DNA of 39,219 nt. Source: Ignavibacteria bacterium. GTDB lineage: Bacteria > Bacteroidota > Ignavibacteria > Ignavibacteriales > Melioribacteraceae. Location: positions 1 through 39,219 of the forward strand of contig WPAE01000032.1 of the NCBI GenBank assembly GCA_009773205.1, in the 5' to 3' direction. Positions 1 through 8,437 of the stretch are shown piece after piece. The position numbers and the translations under genes were made by a program. The notes beneath the pieces were generated by a model, which saw only the letters and a program-made list of their open reading frames with translations, did no database searches and was not told the origin of the DNA. Within the stretch, counting starts at the first letter, position 1, and the number at the start of each line of letters is the position of its first letter.

Positions 1-104
1 GAAACATCTTTTATGTTAAAAAGCAAGCTGCTTCAATAAGTAAGGGAGTAAAGATTTTGTCTTATTTCATATAATAATGTGTTTGATAAAGTCGTTAATC
101 AATT

Positions 105-250
105 CAATTATTCTTTTATTAGCGGTCATACTTCAATGGGTTTAGTAGCCGCAAGATAGTGGTTAAAATAAAATTGTTGTGGCTTGCAATCTGAAAAAAG
201 CGGACAACTTACTTTAGTGCCGCAGATGTTTCCCTGCAATCAGCCACAAA
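105..250 (-). ncRNA. Bridge/seeker RNA of the IS110-family element
   Basis: Read on the minus strand, this noncoding end folds into two successive internal-loop hairpins, the architecture known for IS110/IS1111 guide RNAs. First (target) loop: outer stem UUGUGGCU/AGCCACAA (complements of 242-249 and 177-184), then GAAACAUCU (224-232), a GCGG/CCGC hairpin (220-223 with 200-203), then UUUUUUCAG (191-199). GAAACAUCU is identical to the left target flank including the CT core. UUUCAG is the complement of CTGAAA at the right flank. Second (donor) loop: ACUAUCU (154-160) matches the IS right end ATTATCT at 6 of 7 bases, a second GCGG/CCGC hairpin follows (149-152 with 122-125), then AUAAAAG (113-119), the exact complement of the IS left end CTTTTAT (8-14). 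A weak CAAUU/AAUUG stem closes it. Transcript ends are estimated. Confidence 0.82.
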
Positions 251-278
251 TAAAATTATTCTTTGATTAAGACTCCTG

Positions 279-1355
279 TTAATTAACAACACTTATTGCA
301 TACCGCTGTTTATTCTTTAGAACAAATCTTATTCTGTTTAGTAATTTTCTAGCAATTTTAATGATTGCTTTTTGTGCTATCATTTTTTTCTTGTAATCAG
401 TGTAAGCCATCATAAGTGCCGGGTCTTTTCTTATGGCTATCCAGGATGCTTCTATAAGTAAATATCGTATGTGGCTTTTTCCTCTCTTTGTCATTTTACC
501 AGTAATTATTTTTTCTCCGCTGGAATGTTCTCCGGGAGATAGACCAATATAGGATGCCAATTCATCTAAATTCTTAAATCGGTTGATATCAACAATCTCC
601 ACTAAAAAGTGCATGGCTGTCAATAACCCTATCCCGCTGATACTTATTAACAGTTCTGTAAATTCACGATAACGGTCAGTTTTTGACAGATGACGTATTT
701 GTATTACTAATGATGCTATTGTCTTTCGTGTAGAAAGTAATCTTTCTATTTGTATGTCCAGCGCTAAACGTCCACTTTCGGTTTTGAATTCAATTTTCTC
801 TAACCACTTTATAAATGCTCTTGACCAGTTACCAACAGCTTTTTCTTCTGATATTGTTATGCCGTAAAAACCAAGAATCGATTTTATCTGATTCTTTATT
901 CTAGTTTGTTCTTTTGTTAATTGAATATGTAACCGAAGAAGCGTTCTATCTTCTTGGACTTCTCTGCTTGGTGTGTAAATGCTCATTAATTCTCCACTAC
1001 GTAAACAACGAGCTATTTTTCTACAATCCACTTTATCATTTTTTGTGCGTCTCTCTTTGTCCATCGTTGGCACATCTGCTGGGTTTACTACTATGGAGTT
1101 TATTCCCAACTGTTCCAATTGTTCGTGTGCCCAGAATCCACAATACCCCGCTTCGTATGCGCTAAAATAATTACCTTGTGGAAAATTTTTACGTAAATAT
1201 TTATTTAATATTTCGGGTGCGGGTTCCATTGTAAATGTTTTATGGTCTATAGATTCACACAATATATTTACCTTCCAACTTTTTTTATGATTATCGATTC
1301 CTATAAATATATTTTTGTTTGTAAAATCTAATGTCCTTCTTTCTCTTGTTTCCAT
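279..1355 (-). CDS. IS110-family (DEDD) transposase
   Basis: 358 aa, the usual length for this RNA-guided recombinase family. The N-terminal RuvC-like DEDD domain shows IGIDNHKKSW (D21), YEAGYCGFW (E68) and KNDKVDCRKIA (D107, D110). The C-terminal Transposase_20 domain has the SISGIG helix-hairpin region near residues 238-243 and GLSPGEHSSGEK, with the candidate nucleophilic serine at 278/279, followed by TKRGKSHIR. The ATG has GAGGAG about 6 bases upstream. A short inverted repeat (TCCTCAAAG/CTTGAGGA, 1371-1398) overlaps that ribosome site and could dampen translation. No frameshift or stop is present, so the enzyme is probably functional. The transposase acts with the RNA encoded just downstream to recombine the circular IS junction with a target carrying a CT core. 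Confidence 0.93.
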   Translation of the reverse strand: METRERRTLDFTNKNIFIGIDNHKKSWKVNILCESIDHKTFTMEPAPEILNKYLRKNFPQGNYFSAYEAGYCGFWAHEQLEQLGINSIVVNPADVPTMDKERRTKNDKVDCRKIARCLRSGELMSIYTPSREVQEDRTLLRLHIQLTKEQTRIKNQIKSILGFYGITISEEKAVGNWSRAFIKWLEKIEFKTESGRLALDIQIERLLSTRKTIASLVIQIRHLSKTDRYREFTELLISISGIGLLTAMHFLVEIVDINRFKNLDELASYIGLSPGEHSSGEKIITGKMTKRGKSHIRYLLIEASWIAIRKDPALMMAYTDYKKKMIAQKAIIKIARKLLNRIRFVLKNKQRYAISVVN

Positions 1356-1419
1356 TTTGTTCTCCTCAAAGATTTTCCCTAATTTACTTGAGGAACTCTA
1401 CTTTTTAAACATATTATCT

Positions 1420-1558
1420 GAAATATTTACGCTAAGTCATGGTGAGCTTGTCGAACAATGACACTACAAACGAAATTACCACACTTCCTGCCTCGCCTTC
1501 GGCTCATCAGGCGGGCGACTGGCTCAGTGTGACAATAGATTAATTATTCAGAGGTTTC
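1420..1558. repeat. Inverted-repeat element, copy 1 (split by the IS)
   Basis: With bases 1-9 this forms one copy of a small element also present at 26228-26412. Shared blocks are GAAATATTTACGCTAAGTC followed by ATGGTGAG near the left end, GGCTCATCAGGCGGGCGACT in the middle, and TGACAATAGATTAATTATTC near the right end. Terminal inverted repeats are GAAACATCTGAA and TTCAGAGGTTTC (one mismatch). The IS at 10-1419 separates the first nine bases from the rest. No coding capacity. The left target duplication lies outside the window. Confidence 0.75.
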
Positions 1559-1588
1559 TGCTTAATTAATTATTTTTTTGGAGATTAG

Positions 1589-2428
1589 ATGAAAAACAAA
1601 ACTCTTCCAGTTCTTTTAGTAATTATCATTAACACTATAATCTTTTCTGCAGGCGGCAAAACCAAATCCTTAGATGGAGTAGAAATTGCTTACACTGTTT
1701 ATGGTAAAGGTGATACCGCTCTTGTTTTTGTTCACGGCTGGGGCTGGGATCAATCTCTATGGAAAGGACAGGTTTCTAAGTTTTCTTCGAGACACAAAGT
1801 AGTTACGCTTGATTTAGCAGGACACGGACAATCGGGTAAAAACAGAAAGAATTTTACTATTAAAGCATTTAGCGATGATGTTGTTTCTGTCATCAATAAA
1901 CTGAAACTTTCTAAAGTTATTCTAGTTGGTCACTCAATGGCAGGAATTATAAACCTTGAAGTTTATAGACAAGCAAAAGAAAAAATAGTTGGCTTGATTG
2001 GCGCTGACACATATCAGATTTTTCAACAAGGAGAAAACCCTAAAAACGCGGAAGATTATTTAACCACCTTCAAAGAAAATTATTTAGCAAGTGTGCGCGA
2101 GTATGTTAGAACCTTGTTCTTAGATGATGCAGATACTACTTTTGTTGAAAACATTGTGAAGAGAATGCAAAAATTACCGTCTAAAACCGGAATGGATATC
2201 TTTAGAAATATTTATCAATACAACTCTCTAAAAGCGGCAGCCGATTTACAGCCAAAGATAATTACAGTAAACGGGCAAAAATTTAAAGTTAAAGAGGCAG
2301 AAAATATTAAACTTATACCAGGCTTTTCTGCTAAATATATTCCTGGCACAGGTCACTTTCCAATGTTAGAAAAACCAGAAAAATTTAATGAACTGCTGCA
2401 GGAAGCTATTATTGAAATAGTTAAATAG
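1589..2428 (+). CDS. Secreted alpha/beta-hydrolase
   Basis: 279 aa. Residues 1-21 form a hydrophobic export signal (MKNKTLPVLLVIIINTIIFS), so the product is probably periplasmic or membrane-anchored. The fold is recognised from the oxyanion strand VFVHGWGWD (47-54), the LDLAGHGQS segment (74-82), the nucleophile elbow GHSMAG with Ser116, and the C-terminal GTGHFPMLEKP with His256. The catalytic acid is not certain; D140 is a candidate by position. The closest general class is the lipase/esterase or haloperoxidase-like hydrolases; the substrate cannot be read from sequence. GGAG lies about 8 bases upstream of the ATG. It stands alone, with an IS-disrupted repeat before it and over 400 bp of spacer after it. 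Confidence 0.8.
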   Translation: MKNKTLPVLLVIIINTIIFSAGGKTKSLDGVEIAYTVYGKGDTALVFVHGWGWDQSLWKGQVSKFSSRHKVVTLDLAGHGQSGKNRKNFTIKAFSDDVVSVINKLKLSKVILVGHSMAGIINLEVYRQAKEKIVGLIGADTYQIFQQGENPKNAEDYLTTFKENYLASVREYVRTLFLDDADTTFVENIVKRMQKLPSKTGMDIFRNIYQYNSLKAAADLQPKIITVNGQKFKVKEAENIKLIPGFSAKYIPGTGHFPMLEKPEKFNELLQEAIIEIVK

Positions 2429-2859
2429 TATTGCAGCATGTAAGAGATTGTTGTTTCGATTCAGCCGCAGACATTGAAAGAATCTCTATTCTAATAATTG
2501 CGCCAACTCTAAATTGAAGTTAGAGATTCTTCGTTCCTAAACTCGTTCGGAATGATATATTCGAGTTGTGCAACACTCTCAAATATTTTTCGAAAGCTCC
2601 CGTAAATTTTAATTAACAACAGTAAAAGCTAATAATTCAGTGTTATAAATTCTCGTCCCAAAAACTTTTCTGTTTTTCCGTACAGCACGGCTTCTGCAAA
2701 AGAGGCGGAAATTAATTCAACCAGAATGTTTGAGAAAACTAATTTACTAAAGCTACTAAATCGTATATTACTAACTCGTAATATAATTTTTATTCTTTGT
2801 TTTTGCATTCTTGTTACTGCTGTTGAATTATGATAATTTTGCACTTCAAAGGAAAAAGT
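2429..2859. other. Intergenic region with an inverted repeat
   Basis: About 430 bp without a convincing gene. It holds a perfect 10-bp inverted repeat, AAGAATCTCT (2478-2487) and AGAGATTCTT (2522-2531). The right arm continues into CGTTCCTAAACTCGTTCGG, which resembles the small palindromic repeats common in this bacterial group. The rest is AT-rich and presumably includes the mnmE promoter, which I cannot place. Confidence 0.5.
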
Positions 2860-4227
2860 ATGTTGCAAAGTCTCTCTCAAAACGAAGATACAATAGTTGC
2901 TCTTGCAACGCCAAACGGTGTTGGCGCAATTTCTGTTATTCGTGTAAGCGGTCCAAATTCAATTTCATCAGTAGATAAAGTTTTTTTAGGCAAGAAGAAA
3001 TTAGCCGATTGCACATCTCATACAATTCATTATGGAAAAATTATTGATGCTTACGGAGAAACCATTGACGATGTTTTGGTTTCAATTTTTTTGAACGGAC
3101 AGTCTTTTACCGGCGAAGACAGTATAGAAATAAGCACACACGGAAGTCCTTTTGTAGCACAAAAAGTTATTTCAATTTTGCTTAATGAAGACGTAAGATT
3201 AGCAGAGCCGGGCGAGTTTACAAAGCGAGCATTCTTAAATGGAAAGATAGATTTAGCTCAAGCCGAAGCCGTTGCCGATGTTATTAATTCCCGCACAGAG
3301 GTTTCTCTTCGCGGTGCGCGCAATCAATTAGATGGAATACTCTCCAGCAAAATTGATTATCTGAGAGAGAAGCTAATTCAAACTTCGTCACTTATAGAAC
3401 TTGAGCTCGATTTTGCCGAAGAAGACATACAGTTCATGTCAATGCCAGAAATTGTTAAAAATTTAGAGGAGATTAGTGATGAGCTTGATCAACTCCTCTC
3501 AACTTTTTCTTTTGGAAAAGTAATTCGCGATGGAGTTAATGTAGCGCTTGTAGGCCCGCCAAACGCCGGTAAGTCTTCGCTATTAAATTATTTCCTTAAA
3601 GAGGCAAGAGCAATTGTCAGCGAAGTTCCCGGCACAACACGAGATATAATTCGAGAAGACCTTTTCATTGATGGAATTTTATTTAGACTGTCTGATACAG
3701 CAGGCATACGCGCGACAGATGACCATATTGAAAAAGAGGGAGTGTTTAGAAGTCGTAATGCTCTTAAAGAAGCCGATATTGTTCTTTTTTTGAACGATAC
3801 AACAATTGAATTTTCCGAGAACCTTTATCAAGAAATATTAGAGCTAAACCACAAAGAGAGAGTTGTTTCTGTAGGCAACAAAGTAGATTTGGAAAAACCA
3901 CATAATGAAAATTACGATGTTTTGATTTCGGCAAAAACCGGCGAAGGGATTGAAAAGCTATTTGCAAAGTTGAAAGAGGTTGCTCTTGGCTCATCCAGTT
4001 ATACCGAAAAAACAGCAATAGTAACCAACATTCGACATTTTGAAGCGTTAAAAAAAGCCAACGAAAGTATAGAATCTGCAATGAACTCTATAAAAGAAGG
4101 TTTAACCGGAGAATTTATTTCTGTTGATCTGAGAAATGCAGTAAGCTCGTTAGGAGAAATAATAGGAATAATTACCGCAGACGATATTCTGAACAATATA
4201 TTTTCAAAATTTTGTATAGGAAAGTAA
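2860..4227 (+). CDS. mnmE: tRNA uridine-5-carboxymethylaminomethyl modification GTPase MnmE
   Basis: 455 aa from the ATG at 2860, preceded by AAAGGA; an in-frame start 30 bases upstream lacks a ribosome site. MnmE and MnmG together modify U34 of certain tRNAs. The N-terminal folate-binding domain starts at DTIVALATPNGVGAISVIRVSG. The inserted G domain has GPPNAGKSS (about residue 232), PGTTRD, DTAGIR and NKVD. The protein ends FCIGK, carrying the conserved C-terminal cysteine (C452). Length and motifs are complete. Its stop codon abuts a parS-like palindrome, and mnmG follows after 149 bp. Confidence 0.97.
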   Translation: MLQSLSQNEDTIVALATPNGVGAISVIRVSGPNSISSVDKVFLGKKKLADCTSHTIHYGKIIDAYGETIDDVLVSIFLNGQSFTGEDSIEISTHGSPFVAQKVISILLNEDVRLAEPGEFTKRAFLNGKIDLAQAEAVADVINSRTEVSLRGARNQLDGILSSKIDYLREKLIQTSSLIELELDFAEEDIQFMSMPEIVKNLEEISDELDQLLSTFSFGKVIRDGVNVALVGPPNAGKSSLLNYFLKEARAIVSEVPGTTRDIIREDLFIDGILFRLSDTAGIRATDDHIEKEGVFRSRNALKEADIVLFLNDTTIEFSENLYQEILELNHKERVVSVGNKVDLEKPHNENYDVLISAKTGEGIEKLFAKLKEVALGSSSYTEKTAIVTNIRHFEALKKANESIESAMNSIKEGLTGEFISVDLRNAVSSLGEIIGIITADDILNNIFSKFCIGK

Positions 4228-4243
4228 TGTTTCATGTGAAACA
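4228..4243. promoter_or_regulatory. parS-like site 1
   Basis: TGTTTCATGTGAAACA, a 16-bp near-perfect palindrome, starts on the base after the mnmE stop codon. It differs at one position from TGTTTCACGTGAAACA, the chromosomal ParB/Spo0J binding consensus. parS sites cluster near the replication origin in many bacteria, and the mnmE-mnmG-rsmG genes are often origin-proximal. parA and parB are not in this window. Confidence 0.75.
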
Positions 4244-4349
4244 AGCTGAAGTACTAGGGGCGATTTATGAAGTAGGAAGTTTGGAGCGCTATATAATATT
4301 GAAAAATTCATTTTCTTCTGATTTCCATCTCCTCACTTATAACTTCTCC

Positions 4350-4365
4350 CGTTCCACGTGAAACC
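4350..4365. promoter_or_regulatory. parS-like site 2
   Basis: CGTTCCACGTGAAACC matches the Bacillus-type parS TGTTCCACGTGAAACA at 14 of 16 positions; only the outermost bases differ. It lies 11 bp before the mnmG start and partners the site at 4228-4243. Two sites 122 bp apart in one spacer make coincidence unlikely. Confidence 0.75.
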
Positions 4366-4376
4366 GAAAGGATGTA

Positions 4377-6248
4377 ATGAAGAGTTTTGATGTTTTAGTA
4401 GTTGGAGGCGGACACGCTGGCATAGAAGCGGCAGTAGCTTCCGCAAAAATGGGCTGTTTGGTCGGTCTCATTTCTATGGAAAAAAATGGAATGGGAAAAA
4501 TGTCTTGCAATCCGGCTATAGGCGGAAGTGCAAAAGGACATTTAGTTCACGAAATTGATGCTTTAGGCGGGGCAATGGGCTTGTTAGCCGATAGGTCCGG
4601 TATTCAGTTCAGAACTTTGAATAAATCTAAAGGACCAGCTGTTTGGGCAGGAAGAAGCCAAAACGACAGAGATATTTATACTTCGATAGCATCTAAGCTA
4701 GTTACCGAAACAGAGAACATCACAATTGTTGAAGAGATGATTGTTGAGGCAATTGAGGAAGATCAAAATATTGTTGGTGTAAGAACTTCTAAGGGCGAAG
4801 AGATAAAATGTAAAGCACTTGTTGTATGCAGCGGAACTTTTCTTAACGGATTGATGCATACAGGAATGACTTCTACAAAAGGGGGAAGGTTTGGTGAACA
4901 GCCCGCTGTCGGTTTATCAGAATCGTTCCTTAAAATGGGTTTTGAAGCGGGAAGGCTCAAAACCGGTACGCCGCCTCGTTTACACAAGGATTCTGTTAAT
5001 TGGAAAATTTTGGATGAGCAGCCGGGCGATATTCCACCACTGCCATTTTCTTTAAGAACTTCTAAAGATAAATTTCCTTATCTGCCGCAAGTAAGCTGCC
5101 ACATAACTTACACTGATAAAACAGTACACGGAATTTTAGAAAAGGGTTTTTCAGAATCTCCTATGTTTACAGGAAAGATACAAGGAGTAGGACCGAGATA
5201 TTGCCCTTCGATAGAAGATAAGATAAATCGTTTTTCTGATAAGGAAAGGCATCAACTATTCTTAGAGCCTGAAGGGTTGCACACAGATTTAATTTACATC
5301 AATGGGTTTTCAACATCGCTTCCGGTTGAAATACAATTGGAGGCATTGAAAAAAATTAAAGGACTTGAAGAAGTTCAAATGGTACGCCCAGGCTATGCCG
5401 TTGAGTATGATTACTTTCCTCCTTACCAAGTTGATTTAACATTAGAGACAAAATTAATAAAGGGATTATATTTTGCAGGGCAAATAAATGGAACATCGGG
5501 ATATGAAGAGGCTGCTGGGCAGGGAATTGTTGCTGGAATTAATGCTGCTTTAAGAATTCAGAAACGTCCTGAGTTTGTTTTAACAAGAAACGAAGCTTAC
5601 ATAGGTGTATTGATTGATGACCTCGTTGGCAAATCTACAAATGAACCTTACAGAATGTTTACTTCAAGAGCAGAACACCGATTGGTTTTGCGTCAAGATA
5701 ATGCAGACCAACGATTGTTGAAATATGGTTTTGAATTTGGGCTTATTCAAAAAGAAATGTATGATGAGCTAAAACAAAGAGAAATTATTATTAGCAATGC
5801 AAGAGAGATTGCCGATAAGAAAAGAATAACACCAGGCGAAATAAACCCTATGTTTGAAAAGAAAGGGATTGCTTTTGCAGAGAACTCCGATACTGTTTCA
5901 AAATTAATTAGAAGACCGGAACTAGAATTAATAGACGTGCTGAACGCATTACCCAAAGAAGATGAGTTTAGACAATTGATTAATAGCTCTAAAATTTATG
6001 AACAAGTTGAAATAAATATTAAGTATGAAGGATACATTAAGAGGCAGCAAGAGTTAATAAAGAAAATGGAAAAATATGAAAAGATTAATATTCCATTAAA
6101 CTTCGATTATTCAAAAATAAAAGTTATATCAACTGAGGGCCGAGAGAAACTGAGTAAGGTAAAGCCAAGAACAATTGCGCAGGCTTCAAGAATATCGGGT
6201 GTAACTCCTTCAGATATTTCTGTTTTGTTAGTATATTTGAAAAGCTAA
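4377..6248 (+). CDS. mnmG: tRNA uridine-5-carboxymethylaminomethyl modification enzyme MnmG (GidA)
   Basis: 623 aa, normal for the family. It is the FAD-dependent partner of MnmE in making the carboxymethylaminomethyl group at tRNA wobble uridine. The N-terminal FAD fold has [12 protein letters not shown] (G10-G12), followed by [14 protein letters not shown] and the GTFLNG motif. The [13 protein letters not shown] signature carries a conserved cysteine. [20 protein letters not shown] is the second FAD-contact motif. The C-terminal helical domain ends near [21 protein letters not shown] precedes the ATG. rsmG follows after 15 bp, so they are likely cotranscribed. Confidence 0.98.
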   Translation: MKSFDVLVVGGGHAGIEAAVASAKMGCLVGLISMEKNGMGKMSCNPAIGGSAKGHLVHEIDALGGAMGLLADRSGIQFRTLNKSKGPAVWAGRSQNDRDIYTSIASKLVTETENITIVEEMIVEAIEEDQNIVGVRTSKGEEIKCKALVVCSGTFLNGLMHTGMTSTKGGRFGEQPAVGLSESFLKMGFEAGRLKTGTPPRLHKDSVNWKILDEQPGDIPPLPFSLRTSKDKFPYLPQVSCHITYTDKTVHGILEKGFSESPMFTGKIQGVGPRYCPSIEDKINRFSDKERHQLFLEPEGLHTDLIYINGFSTSLPVEIQLEALKKIKGLEEVQMVRPGYAVEYDYFPPYQVDLTLETKLIKGLYFAGQINGTSGYEEAAGQGIVAGINAALRIQKRPEFVLTRNEAYIGVLIDDLVGKSTNEPYRMFTSRAEHRLVLRQDNADQRLLKYGFEFGLIQKEMYDELKQREIIISNAREIADKKRITPGEINPMFEKKGIAFAENSDTVSKLIRRPELELIDVLNALPKEDEFRQLINSSKIYEQVEINIKYEGYIKRQQELIKKMEKYEKINIPLNFDYSKIKVISTEGREKLSKVKPRTIAQASRISGVTPSDISVLLVYLKS

Positions 6249-6263
6249 TTCTGGAAAAATTGT

Positions 6264-6944
6264 TTGGATCTTCAAGAAAAGTACTTACACGAGTTAAAGG
6301 TTTTCTTTTGGGATAATGGGATTAATCCCGACGAATTTCAATTAGAGCGTTTAGCATTATTTGGAACATTAGTTAATCAAAAGAACACAAAGCTAAATAT
6401 CATCTCCCGAAAAGATGTAGAGAAAATAGTAGAAAATCATATTTTTATTTCTTCTTATGTATCTGAATTCATTCCCCCAAAAGTTACACGCTTTTTAGAT
6501 ATAGGAACTGGCGGCGGCTTTCCCGGAATTCCGCTTGCAATTACTAGACCAATTTTACGCGGCGTGCTTGTTGATTCAACCGCAAAAAAAATTGATGCAG
6601 TGAAAGAATTTATCAGCACACTTAAGATGAATAATTTAACCGCAGAAAATGCACGCGTTGAAAGCGATCAGTTTATTCAAAAGTATGCTAACTATTTCGA
6701 TCTTGTTGTCAGCCGCGCAACAGTTCCGCTAATAATTTTATTCCGCTATGCTCTGCCGCTCATAAAAGAGAAAGCTTATATAGTTGCTCTTAAAGGTGGC
6801 GATTTAATGGATGAATTTAAAACCGCAGAGCTTAAATATAAATCGCACATTAAAAAATCTACAATATTTGAACTTGCCTACAAACCAACAAATACTAGAA
6901 ACGAAAAAGGTAAAAAGTTGGTGTTAATCGAACTAAACAAATAA
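6264..6944 (+). CDS. rsmG: 16S rRNA (guanine-N7) methyltransferase RsmG (GidB)
   Basis: 226 aa, starting at TTG; no in-frame ATG occurs until deep in the methyltransferase domain, so TTG is the best start. RsmG methylates N7 of G527 in 16S rRNA using S-adenosylmethionine. The SAM-binding loop FLDIGTGGGFPGIPLAI is complete, followed by the acidic strand position in GVLVDSTAKK and the VSRATVPL segment typical of RsmG. It lies 15 bp behind mnmG in the same orientation, the usual gidA-gidB pairing. In many genomes parA/parB follow; here a SIR2-domain gene does. Confidence 0.95.
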   Translation: MDLQEKYLHELKVFFWDNGINPDEFQLERLALFGTLVNQKNTKLNIISRKDVEKIVENHIFISSYVSEFIPPKVTRFLDIGTGGGFPGIPLAITRPILRGVLVDSTAKKIDAVKEFISTLKMNNLTAENARVESDQFIQKYANYFDLVVSRATVPLIILFRYALPLIKEKAYIVALKGGDLMDEFKTAELKYKSHIKKSTIFELAYKPTNTRNEKGKKLVLIELNK

Positions 6945-6991
6945 TTGCGGCGCGGTTTTTTCGTAGCAAACAAAGGCGAAACGGGTATTAA

Positions 6992-8107
6992 ATGAGCGAA
7001 GAAAAATTTTTACGCTACTTCCCAGAACGTGATGCCGTTTTTATCTTGGGCGCAGGCACATCTAATCCAGATGGAGTTCCTCTTCAAAAAGAAATGCTTC
7101 CGATGATTATGTCTCGCGAAGCAGAAGAAATCTGTAACTCAGAAATTGGTAAAATTGTAATCGAGTTTATAATTGAAAATTTCCATATAGATGTAAAAAA
7201 TAATCTTTATCCGCAGTTAGAAGCCGTTTTTGGCTTTATAGATTATTTTATTCAACAAGATGAAAGCCTAAATGCGAAATACACCAATGAAAAAATCCGC
7301 GATATAAAGGAATATTTTATAAAGATTTTACATTTTGTTGTAAACATCAAAACGAATCAGCGCAGTCCATATTACCACAAATTTTGGGAAGCAATAACAA
7401 AACATTCTACAAACACTTCTATTATAACACTCAATTACGATACACTTTTAGAACAAGCATTTGATTTTCTTTTTCAGAAGAAAGCAGGCTATATAGACTA
7501 TTGCATTCCATTAATGAATTATGAAAAGCACGAGCAGCTTAAAGGATACAATTTTTGGGTGAACCCAAGAGAACCTGTAATGCTGACTAAACAAGAAAAC
7601 CCATTCACGTATAAAATTATAAAAACACATGGCAGCTTAACTTGGAAGTATTGTAATTGCTGCAATCAGACTTTGCTAACGCCCTGGGACAGGAAGATAG
7701 ATTTAAACCATGGAAAATTTTTGGGCTATTCGTATCCAGAGAATGAGGAATATGAATACCGCTGCCCAATAGATGGTACAGAATTTCAAACTTTGATAAT
7801 GCCGCCATCGTATCTAAAAGCGTTACATCACCCAATTATTTCTCTTCTGCTAAGTGAAGCAGCAAGAGAAATAAGAGCCGCAAAAAAAATAATTTTCATT
7901 GGTTACTCGCTTTCAAATGCAGATGTGCATGTGAAGGCTCTCTTCAAAAAACAAATTACAGAAGAAAAACAAATTATAGTAATTAATCACAAACAGAAAG
8001 CGGAATCGGAAATGAATTACCGCTCACTTACTAAAAATGTGAGATTCATCTACGAACCATTTGAAAAGTTGGTGAATAACGACGAGTTGCTCTCTACGGT
8101 ATTTTAA
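6992..8107 (+). CDS. SIR2-domain protein (SIR2_2-like)
   Basis: 371 aa. The NAD-binding Rossmann motif AVFILGAGTSNPDGVP (15-30) is followed by ITLNYDTLLEQAF and the catalytic-type THGSLTWKY with His213. Next come cysteines YCNCCNQ and YRCPIDG, which could be a degenerate zinc site, and the late Rossmann strand IIFIGYSLSNADVHVKALF. This form of SIR2 domain occurs in prokaryotic proteins of uncertain function, including NADases of antiviral systems. No partner gene (TIR, Argonaute, helicase) is adjacent, so a defence role is only a possibility. It lies 47 bp after rsmG. Its stop codon TAA falls within the first bases of a dispersed 132-bp repeat, so the C-terminus may have been reset by that insertion. 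Confidence 0.8.
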   Translation: MSEEKFLRYFPERDAVFILGAGTSNPDGVPLQKEMLPMIMSREAEEICNSEIGKIVIEFIIENFHIDVKNNLYPQLEAVFGFIDYFIQQDESLNAKYTNEKIRDIKEYFIKILHFVVNIKTNQRSPYYHKFWEAITKHSTNTSIITLNYDTLLEQAFDFLFQKKAGYIDYCIPLMNYEKHEQLKGYNFWVNPREPVMLTKQENPFTYKIIKTHGSLTWKYCNCCNQTLLTPWDRKIDLNHGKFLGYSYPENEEYEYRCPIDGTEFQTLIMPPSYLKALHHPIISLLLSEAAREIRAAKKIIFIGYSLSNADVHVKALFKKQITEEKQIIVINHKQKAESEMNYRSLTKNVRFIYEPFEKLVNNDELLSTVF

Positions 8108-8235
8108 TCCGCCAGAGGCGGACGAGGGTCAAATTTCCCGCCTCTTGAGGCGAATAAATAAAATTTGTTTTCAGAAACCTCGCTGCCCCGCCTACCAAAG
8201 CAAAGCGGCGGGCAGGTTGCGGCGAGGAGATTCAT
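8104..8235 (+). repeat. 132-bp palindrome-rich dispersed repeat, copy A
   Basis: Nearly identical, in opposite orientation, to 11824-11955 and 29515-29645. It begins TTAATCCGCC and ends GGAGATTCAT. Internal hairpins include CCGCC-AGA-GGCGG (8109-8121), CGCCTCTTGAGGCG, and a longer GC-rich imperfect palindrome near 8188-8218. No clean target duplication was found. Bases 8236-8437 up to the next gene contain a weak partial echo (GACGGCGGACAGGTTG, about 8266-8281) and otherwise nothing recognisable. Confidence 0.85.
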
Positions 8236-8437
8236 TTTAGTTGTGCATCATGCTCTAAGTACAAGACGGCGGACAGGTTGAGGCAACAACAAGAAATTCT
8301 TTTTTGCGAAAACAATACAATGCTAAAGAATGAAGCTGTTTGTAAAATATAGAGTTTGATTTTACAGTCAACAGGCTCTATGTAGAACACAATCTTGCTT
8401 ATAAATATTTTCTAAAAATCAAAAATGAGGACAATGG

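Larger units (their letters stand above)
10..1419 (-). mobile_element. IS110-family (IS1111-type) insertion sequence, complete
   Basis: The ends were found by comparison with an uninterrupted copy of the target at 26228-26262. Bases 1-9 (GAAACATCT) plus 1420 onward (GAAATATTTACGC) rebuild that copy exactly. A CT dinucleotide sits at both junctions (8-9 and 1418-1419), as expected for an IS110-family core dinucleotide. The element is 1410 bp. An imperfect subterminal inverted repeat is visible: ATGTTAAAAAG at 13-23 against the complement of 1401-1412. Subterminal repeats and a long noncoding end downstream of the transposase are typical of the IS1111 subgroup. It carries one transposase gene and a structured RNA. 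The left boundary rests on only 9 bases, because the window starts there. Confidence 0.85.

Noticed and set aside
2629-2880. Minus-strand open frame upstream of mnmE
   Set aside because: It overlaps the mnmE start region, has no ribosome site and no recognisable protein character.
4270-4310. Promoter for mnmG at TATATAAT near 4290
   Set aside because: A TATAAT-like string is present but no convincing -35 or group-specific element at proper spacing.
6992-8107. Thoeris, Argonaute-associated or DSR defence system
   Set aside because: Only the SIR2 domain is present; no TIR, Argonaute or helicase partner is adjacent.
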